NCBI GenBank assembly: GCA_002005505.1
Contig: KV908476.1
Coordinates: 372,509 to 385,538 of the forward strand
DNA length: 13,030 nt
Source: Botryococcus braunii
Taxonomy: Eukaryota; Chlorophyta; Trebouxiophyceae
Reading direction: 5' to 3'
The notes beneath the pieces are model-generated. The model worked only from the letters and a program-made list of their open reading frames with translations. It was not told the origin of the DNA and did not search any database. Shown piece after piece: positions 7,347-13,030 of the stretch. Each line of letters starts with the position of its first letter. The first letter of the stretch is position 1. Made by a program: the position numbers and the translations under genes.

Positions 7347-7619
7347 ATGGCGAAGAAGCGGACAAAGCAAACAGCCAGGAAGACCACCAACCTCAACGTT
7401 CCAGCGCGCTTGAGATCAGGACCTCCGTCATACAACGAACTAATCAGAGAAGGAGGACAACGTGGAGACCGCAATCCTGACGAGAGAGCCTTTATCGTCA
7501 AAGACTACATCTTTCACCTTCACGTTGGCTGTCCGTTAGCTCAACCCACCTGGTTCAGAAGTAAGATCTTGCTGCTACCTTGCGAGTACTGGAGTTATAA
7601 GACAACTGGGGAATTATGA
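7347..7619 (+). CDS. Leader ORF with histone H3 tail-like N-terminus, 90 aa
   Basis: This ORF fills most of the leader between primer binding site and gag. It begins MAKKRTKQTARKTT; residues 5-14 match histone H3 residues 2-11 (RTKQTARKST) at 9 of 10 positions, so K7 and K12 sit where H3 K4 and K9 sit. The rest shows no H3 similarity and no domain I recognise; the middle is Arg/Gly/Asp-rich and the C-terminal half more hydrophobic with a few Trp and Cys. The stop TGA (7617-7619) overlaps the gag ATG (7616-7618) as ATGA, a layout used elsewhere for termination-reinitiation. It could encode an accessory protein, be a regulatory upstream ORF, or be open by chance. KKRTK could alternatively serve as a nuclear localisation signal. 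Translation is not shown. Confidence 0.45.
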   Translation: MAKKRTKQTARKTTNLNVPARLRSGPPSYNELIREGGQRGDRNPDERAFIVKDYIFHLHVGCPLAQPTWFRSKILLLPCEYWSYKTTGEL

Positions 7620-10600
7620 CTTCCAAGAAGAAAGGATCATCAGCTAGTGGAGCATCAACGTCAAGCAGTGAACCAGCCTCATCCACACCCATCAGAGAAC
7701 CGTGTACTCCCAGCACCTCAAGATGCAGCGGAGATGAGCTGCCCAAGATTATCCCAACAAATGTCAAGGTACACATAAAACTGAAGGAACGGGGGACAAA
7801 TATTATTGTTTGGAAGAATGCATTTTTGGCAGCAAATGAGTCAAAAGGGTCTTTGCCTGCCATCCTGGAGGCTATGCCTGGTACAGCACATGACGCAGCC
7901 GCAATGTTACTGATTTATGAGTCAGTCCCAGAGGAATGGCTGGGACCTCTGTCTAATCTGCCCTCTGCTTATGATGCATATGAGTTCATCTGCAGAAAGT
8001 TTATTGGTGGATATAATATCGAGGCCAATGCAGATTGGCTCCAAGAAATGAGCCAGGGAATGAAACATGACGAGACGATTTCGCAATATGTCAACAGAAT
8101 GATCAACCTGAAGGCATGCCTTGACAGGAACAACCATGCTCTACTGGATGCACACGTTGCAACCCAGATTGTGCAGGGCTTGCCTGATGCAGCTAAAGAG
8201 CCAGGAATGATCACAACTGCTGCAGCACAACCCCTGGAGAAGCTGGCTGGACTTCTGCGCAACACAGCAGCTGCAGTGGGTTTTGATGAATATGCTCCTC
8301 GCCAACCAAGGGTTTTGGCTCTTGGACAAGGCTCCAGTGGAGCCAATACCCCACCAGCTGCCAGTGCAGTCCATCAGCAGGCCCAACCAACTGTCTCTGA
8401 GGCCAAGTCCGAGACTAAGGGCATCTGCAACTACTGCAATAAGAAGGGGCATTACTGGAGGGACTGTCGAAAGAGGAAGCGGGACGAGGAGACCCAACGG
8501 AACGTAGTGGCAGCGGTCCAACAATTGCAGGGAATGTGGCCACAGGGACCTCCACATATGGGTGGCCCACACCCTCCTGCAGCCCAGCTGGCGCACCCTG
8601 GACTGGATGCCTTTCCGGCATGGTTCCAACCCCCAGCTCCCCCACCTCCACCACCTGGAGGTATGCCATACATAATTTCCCTCAACATCCTGAAGACTCC
8701 TGTCAGAAATTCGTCTCTGCAATCCTGGCTGGTGGACAGTGGAGCATCTGTACATCTGGTGAATGATGTGACCCTACTACATAATCCAACTGTGCATGCC
8801 AAACCCATCCCATTACATCTGGCCACTTCAGATGCCACTGGAGGAATTGTAGCATCAGGCTCTGTCTGCATCCTCAGTCGAGTGGGAGTTCCCCTGTGGA
8901 TACATCATGTTCAGTGTGTTCCTTCTGCAACCTCAAACATACTGTCAGTATCTGCAGCATTGCGGGATGGGGCAGTCTTTCGCACAGATGATGTTGGAGC
9001 GTTCACTGAAGTCTGTGGTCCAAACAGCTGGAGGTCTCGGATCAGTGCAGAGAAAGGGCTATTTTATATTCATCAAGTTGTAGCTCTGAGTCCCAGTGTT
9101 AACCACAGAAGAATTTCAGCTGCTGTGAAGTCCAAAACCCCCACCCAAAACTCACACAACTGTGCCAGACGATACCTCTGGCATAGCAGAATGGGACATC
9201 CAGGTGAAACATGGATGCAGCGCCTAACCAATGAGGACCTGGTCTCGGGACTTGATACATCCCTATGTCCCTGCTCCAATTGTCCAGTCTACTGTGAAGC
9301 ATGTATTGAGGGAAAGACGTCTCGGCCTCCATTTGGAATAAGCAGTAGACCAGCTGTTGAACCACTTGACAGAGTACATATTGACACTGTGGGCCCCATT
9401 TTTCCTGCTGCAGTAACTGGTGAACGTTACTGGGTGACTGCTTTGGATGAGTCATCTCAGTTAAAGGCGGTCCTGCCTGTGAAGTCCAAAGATGCCATCA
9501 GTGCTGCTGTGAGGGACCTCATTCTATACTGGCAGACCCAGAAGAAAACCAAAGTGAAGTGTGTCCGGTGTGACCGTGGAACTGAATTTCTGAATGCCAC
9601 GTTCAAAGAATTTTGTGCATCCCAGGGGACTAAATTGGAGACCTCAGCTCCTTACACCCCGCAACAGAATGGAGCGGCTGAAAGAGCCAATCGCACCCTC
9701 AAGGAACGTACCAGGACTCTTCTGGCTTTTGCAGCTGCCAGTCCAACGTTGTGGAAGGAGGCCCTGGAAACTGCATGCACCCTACTGAACATGGGTCCCA
9801 GTACCGGGAGGGACCGCACGCCATCAGAATTATTTTTTGGCTACAAACCAAATGTAACCCCACTGCGTACCTGGGGTTGCTTGGCCTTTGTGCACATTCC
9901 TGATGTCCAGCGCTCTGTGTTTTCCCCTAAAACTGTGCCAGGGATGCTTACTGGTTACTCAGCCTCCTCCAAAGCCTATCGGATCTATGTGGGAGGGGGT
10001 ATCTGGAAGGAGAGCAGAGATGTGGTTTTCGTGGAGCACCTCAGGGGAGCCTCTCGGGTTGGCATGAGCGTTTCCTCAACACAGTCTACAGAGTTTCTGT
10101 GTCCTGAGCCCTCTGCAAGTGACACTCCCCCAGTCTTTCCCGGCACCTCCCCTGGCACAACCAACATCAGCCTTGAGACAGATCTTGATGACCCACACAG
10201 TGAGCCTGAGTACCTGCCAGCCTCCAGCAACCTCCCCACACAGCCTGTCACAGGACCCCCCAGTGAGGCTGAGCCCGAGCCTGAATCCAGAAGACTGTGT
10301 GACCCAGTGGAGATGGATCAAACCCTGGAGGCAGTACAGGACTTAGCCAGAGGAGTGAGACAGGACTCCCACCTTCGACCGCAGATGGAGCGAGCCCAGG
10401 AGGTCCTCAGACCAACTAGGTCTGATTGCCGCAACCACCAATTGGATGGCCTGACCCGGGCTCAACGACACGAACAACGCACTGCCGCCAAAGACCTCCT
10501 GCTGCCACAGGAGAAGGGAGAGAGCAGAGAGCGAGAGGGGTTGACTGAATGTGACTCTCTGTCACAGGGACCAGGGGAAGTGCAGCTAGAGGGTGATTCA

Positions 10601-11236
10601 CATGAGGGGCATGAATTGCATGTGAGTGCAGTGAGGGGGGCAGCTACATGCAAAGCTGCAAATGGTCCCGGGGAGCTGAGCAGTATGGGTGGGTCTTGTT
10701 CAGTGACTGAGAGAAATGTAAGAGATGTGACCATGCAGAGTTCTTCTGGCAACCCATCCAGTCAGAGCACTCCTGGACGGGACTGTGGTGGCAGCCACCG
10801 GTCAGAGGAAGCATCATATGCTTTCTCTGCACCAGCCAAACATGATTGTGAGCGGGAGACAGGATCTGCATCCTTGACTCCATGTAAGGGACGAGAGGAG
10901 GAGGTGAATCAGGAGCACAGACATTGTGGAGACAGACCAAATTACAAGTGCTCACTGAGAGGTACCTGTGCCTGGGAGAGTGATGTCAGAGATGTGAGGT
11001 CACTCCCAACAGTGACATGCAGTCGGTCTGAGAGGCATGTGGATCACATAAATCAGGGGAAGTATGCAGACACTCTGCCATATCCCGATGTTGCTTGTGA
11101 GAGACCTGAAGAGTCTGAACTCTTGCAGGCATGTCAGAGTGTGTCTGAGGAGGTGAATCGGAAGTCTGGACAATGTGAAGGGATTCCAAATTACAAAGAC
11201 TGTCCGAGAGGTACCTGTGCATGGAGGATGATGTGA
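7616..11236 (+). CDS. gag-pol: Copia Gag-protease-integrase polyprotein, 1206 aa
   Basis: Polyprotein for particle assembly, processing and integration. Residues about 50-220 are the copia-type Gag domain (INLKAC, IVQGLP). A CCHC zinc knuckle lies at 271-284 (C271, C274, H279, C284), followed by a Pro-rich stretch. The aspartic protease has DSGA at D374. The integrase HHCC zinc site uses H523, H528, C560 and C563; the catalytic triad is D590 (HIDTVGP), D653 (RCDRGTEF) and E689 (NGAAERANRTL), with the typical 35-residue D-E spacing. The conserved copia segment RTWGCLAFV...GYSASSKAYRIY follows at about 751-800. Residues about 815-1206 form an unusually long Ser/Glu-rich linker with a duplicated Cys module. 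In family members one ORF normally continues into RT. Here it stops at 11234-11236 after a probable 1-base deletion, so RT is not fused in this copy. The ATG at 7616 is the first in this frame. Confidence 0.95.
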   Translation: MTSKKKGSSASGASTSSSEPASSTPIREPCTPSTSRCSGDELPKIIPTNVKVHIKLKERGTNIIVWKNAFLAANESKGSLPAILEAMPGTAHDAAAMLLIYESVPEEWLGPLSNLPSAYDAYEFICRKFIGGYNIEANADWLQEMSQGMKHDETISQYVNRMINLKACLDRNNHALLDAHVATQIVQGLPDAAKEPGMITTAAAQPLEKLAGLLRNTAAAVGFDEYAPRQPRVLALGQGSSGANTPPAASAVHQQAQPTVSEAKSETKGICNYCNKKGHYWRDCRKRKRDEETQRNVVAAVQQLQGMWPQGPPHMGGPHPPAAQLAHPGLDAFPAWFQPPAPPPPPPGGMPYIISLNILKTPVRNSSLQSWLVDSGASVHLVNDVTLLHNPTVHAKPIPLHLATSDATGGIVASGSVCILSRVGVPLWIHHVQCVPSATSNILSVSAALRDGAVFRTDDVGAFTEVCGPNSWRSRISAEKGLFYIHQVVALSPSVNHRRISAAVKSKTPTQNSHNCARRYLWHSRMGHPGETWMQRLTNEDLVSGLDTSLCPCSNCPVYCEACIEGKTSRPPFGISSRPAVEPLDRVHIDTVGPIFPAAVTGERYWVTALDESSQLKAVLPVKSKDAISAAVRDLILYWQTQKKTKVKCVRCDRGTEFLNATFKEFCASQGTKLETSAPYTPQQNGAAERANRTLKERTRTLLAFAAASPTLWKEALETACTLLNMGPSTGRDRTPSELFFGYKPNVTPLRTWGCLAFVHIPDVQRSVFSPKTVPGMLTGYSASSKAYRIYVGGGIWKESRDVVFVEHLRGASRVGMSVSSTQSTEFLCPEPSASDTPPVFPGTSPGTTNISLETDLDDPHSEPEYLPASSNLPTQPVTGPPSEAEPEPESRRLCDPVEMDQTLEAVQDLARGVRQDSHLRPQMERAQEVLRPTRSDCRNHQLDGLTRAQRHEQRTAAKDLLLPQEKGESREREGLTECDSLSQGPGEVQLEGDSHEGHELHVSAVRGAATCKAANGPGELSSMGGSCSVTERNVRDVTMQSSSGNPSSQSTPGRDCGGSHRSEEASYAFSAPAKHDCERETGSASLTPCKGREEEVNQEHRHCGDRPNYKCSLRGTCAWESDVRDVRSLPTVTCSRSERHVDHINQGKYADTLPYPDVACERPEESELLQACQSVSEEVNRKSGQCEGIPNYKDCPRGTCAWRMM
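10841..11226 (+). repeat. Duplicated Cys-containing module in the IN-RT linker
   Basis: Two in-frame copies offset exactly 249 bp (83 codons): about 10841-10978 and 11090-11226. Both show CER, then EEVN, PNYK and RGTCAW in order. Cysteines at C1078 and C1161 begin the pattern C-x11-C-x13-C-x13-C in both; an extra Cys near PNYK is shifted by one residue between copies. DNA identity is highest at the EEVN and RGTCAW ends. Confidence 0.75.
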
Positions 11237-11440
11237 GGGATGAGCAGAGTAACTTGTGCAAAGCAAGTGTGAGTCCAAGCGAGAGCGTGCTATGAGAGAG
11301 CATTCTACTTCTACTGGAGAGCCTGTGATGTGTAACTCAGCGAGTGTCAGTGGAAGAGTAGTGGGTTCTGGACAAAGTGAGAGAAAATCAGGCAATTCAG
11401 AGAAAAGCACACAGGTGTCAGATTTGGGAAAATTCACGTT
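11220..11440 (+). other. Frame-break zone between integrase and RT
   Basis: The upstream frame ends at TGA 11234-11236, and the RT frame opens only after a TGA at 11378-11380. Comparing the Cys module copies, the first reads TGGGAGAG where the second reads TGGAGG, indicating one lost G near 11223. The next frame continues the module (DDVRDEQ) until about 11295. A second frame then stays open from about 11256 to 11453 with a Ser/Glu-rich linker-like composition, and the RT frame takes over near GKIHVPSNL. Three successive single-base losses would restore one frame. Whether these are mutations or sequencing errors cannot be told here. Confidence 0.65.
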
Positions 11441-12901
11441 CCCTCTAATTTGAGAGAAGCACAGATGTCTCCCCAGTGGGAATACTGGAAGGCAGCTATG
11501 CAGGAAGAGCAAAATTCTCTAGATACTCATGAGGTCATGGAGTATGTTCCGAGACCTCGTGGACATAAGGTTATTCCAGTTCACTGGATATTTTCAGTGA
11601 AAATGGATGCACATGGCAATGTTGTGAGATTCAAGGCCAGATTAGTGGCACAGGGATGCAGACAAATCCCTGGAGTGGATGTGATGGAGGTCTTTGCTCC
11701 TACTAGTAGCTATGGAGCTAGAAGAGCTCTGCTTGCTGTTGCTGCAAGAGAGGGCTGTGAAATTCATCAGGTGGACGTTAAGACCGCCTTTCTGAATGGT
11801 GAGCTCGAGGAGGAAGTATATGTAACGCAACCTCCTGGCTTTGAGAATGGTGATAAGAATATTGTGTGCCGATTGAGAAAGGCGTTGTATGGCCTGAAGC
11901 AGGCTCCACGTGCCTGGCACAAAACCCTGAATGACAAACTTGAAGTCATGGGGTATGAGGTGTGCAAGAGTGATGCGGGAGTGTATGTGAGATGCTCTAC
12001 TGATGGAGGAAAGTCCTATGTGCTGATCTATGTTGATGATCTTCTGATAGTTTCCAAGGGCATGTCAGAAATCGAGAGAGTGAAGGGACTTCTCAAGAAA
12101 GAATTCACCATCCATGATCTTGGGGAAGTGAAGGATTTCTTGGGATGTCAAGTGATGAGAGATAGAGATAAAGGGCTGATCACCCTGAGTTGCATCCCTA
12201 AAATCGATGCACTTGTAGAGAAATTTGGCTTGGATCTTGAGTCAGTGGGACCTGATACTCCCATGACAAAAGATTTCGTAATGTCCCAAAGGCCTGCACC
12301 GAGAGATGGGAGCGACAGCATTGGTGCTGGCAGTCCACTACCTCCAGGTCACCGTTACTGTGAGTTAGTAGGGTCTCTTCTGTATATAGCCAACACCACA
12401 CGTCCCGATATAGCTCAGGCAGTAGGTGTATTGTCTCGTTATCGCATATCTCCCACCACAGCACATTGGAATGAAGCCATCCGTGTGTTGAAGTATCTGA
12501 AAGGAACCCGAGATTTGGTTCTAACTCTCGGAGGGGGGGAGATAGAACTAGAAGGCTATGTGGATGCCGACTATGGAGGTGATCAGGATCATCGCTTCTC
12601 TACCACTGGCTTTGTCCTCACTGTGTTTGGAGGAGCAGTAGTGTGGGGAAGTAAAAAGCAATCTGCTGTTGCCACTTCAACAGTGGAGGCTGAATTCATG
12701 GCAGCAAGTGCTGTTGTGAAGGAAGCAAATTGGCTGAGAGGTTTCCTGGAGGAAATTGGAGTGTTACCGTGGATAGTGAAGATTCATTGTGACAACCAAG
12801 GGTGTATAAACCACCTGAGGAATCCGGTGTACTCCAAACACACAAAGCATATTGCAATTAGCTGTCATTTCGCACGTGAAGCTATTGCAAGGGCAGGTTG
12901 A
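11381..12901 (+). CDS. pol: Copia reverse transcriptase and RNase H
   Basis: Copies the element RNA into DNA and degrades the template RNA. The frame is open from 11381; homology is clear from NLREAQMSPQWEYWKAAM (about 11447). There is no in-frame ATG before the RT domain except one at 11465, so it is best read as the continuation of the gag-pol polyprotein. RT motifs: HWIFSVKMDAHG and RFKARLVAQG, then VDVKTAFLNG with the first catalytic Asp at 11774, LYGLKQAPRAW, and YVDD at 12029-12040. RNase H: VDADYGGD (Asp 12563), STVEAEFMAAS (Glu 12686) and HCDNQG (Asp 12791), then SKHTKHI. The frame ends prematurely at TGA 12899-12901 because of a shift near 12891. RT and RNase H catalytic residues are all present, so the enzyme core is little decayed. 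Confidence 0.93.
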   Translation, partial: EKIRQFREKHTGVRFGKIHVPSNLREAQMSPQWEYWKAAMQEEQNSLDTHEVMEYVPRPRGHKVIPVHWIFSVKMDAHGNVVRFKARLVAQGCRQIPGVDVMEVFAPTSSYGARRALLAVAAREGCEIHQVDVKTAFLNGELEEEVYVTQPPGFENGDKNIVCRLRKALYGLKQAPRAWHKTLNDKLEVMGYEVCKSDAGVYVRCSTDGGKSYVLIYVDDLLIVSKGMSEIERVKGLLKKEFTIHDLGEVKDFLGCQVMRDRDKGLITLSCIPKIDALVEKFGLDLESVGPDTPMTKDFVMSQRPAPRDGSDSIGAGSPLPPGHRYCELVGSLLYIANTTRPDIAQAVGVLSRYRISPTTAHWNEAIRVLKYLKGTRDLVLTLGGGEIELEGYVDADYGGDQDHRFSTTGFVLTVFGGAVVWGSKKQSAVATSTVEAEFMAASAVVKEANWLRGFLEEIGVLPWIVKIHCDNQGCINHLRNPVYSKHTKHIAISCHFAREAIARAG

Positions 12902-12980
12902 ATTCAAGTACATTCAATCTGCTAGAAATGTGGCTGACATTTTTACCAAACCACTAGTTAACAAGTTTCTGGAATCGTGA
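12894..12980 (+). pseudogene. Frame-shifted C-terminal end of pol
   Basis: In the next frame the usual copia C-terminus continues after the shift: VEFKYIQSARNVADIFTKPL (ADIFTKPL at 12933-12956), ending at TGA 12978-12980. The canonical spacing between the REAIA helix and this segment suggests either one extra G in the GGG at 12891-12893 or a two-base loss. The missing tail is about 29 residues. Confidence 0.85.
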
Positions 12981-13003
12981 CACTGGATGGCAGTTTGTGA
13001 GGT

Positions 13004-13017
13004 AAGGCAAGGGGAAG
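13004..13017 (+). other. Polypurine tract
   Basis: AAGGCAAGGGGAAG precedes the 3' LTR directly, with one C at 13008; the uninterrupted purine run is 13009-13017. In LTR retrotransposons this RNase H-resistant tract primes plus-strand DNA synthesis. Confidence 0.85.
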
Positions 13018-13030
13018 TGTTGTGTTAATT
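13018..13030 (+). repeat. Start of 3' LTR (cut by window end)
   Basis: TGTTGTGTTAATT is identical to the first 13 bases of the 5' LTR (6588-6600) and follows the purine tract without a gap. The remaining 678 or so bases lie outside the window. Confidence 0.9.

Larger units (their letters stand above)
6588..13030 (+). mobile_element. Ty1/copia LTR retrotransposon, 3' end cut by window
   Basis: The element shows, in order: 5' LTR (6588-7278), half-tRNA primer binding site (7279-7292), leader ORF (7347-7619), gag, protease and integrase (7616-11236), RT and RNase H (11381-12980), purine tract (13009-13017) and the start of the 3' LTR (13018-13030). Integrase before RT defines Ty1/copia, as opposed to Ty3/gypsy. 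The 5' boundary is fixed because TGTTGTGTTAATT occurs both at 6588 and, right after the purine tract, at 13018. The copy is structurally near-complete, but frame breaks at about 11223-11440 and about 12891 probably disable it. Low decay elsewhere, including two 143-bp LTR segments still identical, suggests fairly recent activity. LTR-to-LTR divergence cannot be measured here. Confidence 0.96.

Noticed and set aside
10986..11512. Minus-strand 170-codon frame opposite the linker
   Set aside because: Antisense shadow of the repetitive Ser/Glu-rich linker of gag-pol; no independent evidence.

Overview
The window looks like nuclear DNA of a eukaryote, most likely of the green lineage (alga or land plant). 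The signs are repeat-rich sequence, a candidate gene with short GT-AG introns, and a complete-bodied Ty1/copia LTR retrotransposon. Its primer binding site matches the anticodon half of initiator tRNA-Met, and as I recall that tRNA the last matched base fits the plant form better than the animal form. No gene here names a species, so the assignment is tentative.

Layout. Positions 1-1205 hold four unrelated short tandem arrays (about 64-, 54-, 46- and 37-bp units). Positions 1206-4340 hold no gene I can support, but contain several striking inverted repeats (1715-1761, 2265-2296, 3627-3686), a 48-bp tandem foldback pair (3231-3326) and a 43-bp dispersed direct repeat. On the minus strand, 5691 to 4342 reads as a four-exon gene of about 213 codons. 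Its introns are all GT-AG, and their phases agree across every junction. I do not recognise the protein, and its 5' end is uncertain. Positions 5692-6500 have no supported gene, and 6501-6587 is a (GA)n microsatellite.

From 6588 to the window end is the retrotransposon. It has a 691-bp 5' LTR (6588-7278) containing two identical 143-bp copies of one segment, a half-tRNA primer binding site (7279-7292), and a 90-codon leader ORF (7347-7619) that overlaps the gag start as ATGA. Then come gag, protease and integrase (7616-11236), a long duplicated Cys-containing linker, reverse transcriptase and RNase H (11381-12980), a purine tract, and the first 13 bases of the 3' LTR (13018-13030). Order PR-IN-RT-RH is diagnostic of Ty1/copia. 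Catalytic residues of protease, integrase, RT and RNase H are present, but frame breaks between integrase and RT and near the RNase H end make this copy probably non-autonomous.

The most interesting point is the leader ORF: its residues 5-14 match the histone H3 tail (H3 residues 2-11) at 9 of 10 positions, covering the equivalents of K4 and K9. Next are the 143-bp duplication with a conserved hairpin inside the LTR, the duplicated four-cysteine module in the linker, and the intron-containing unknown gene.
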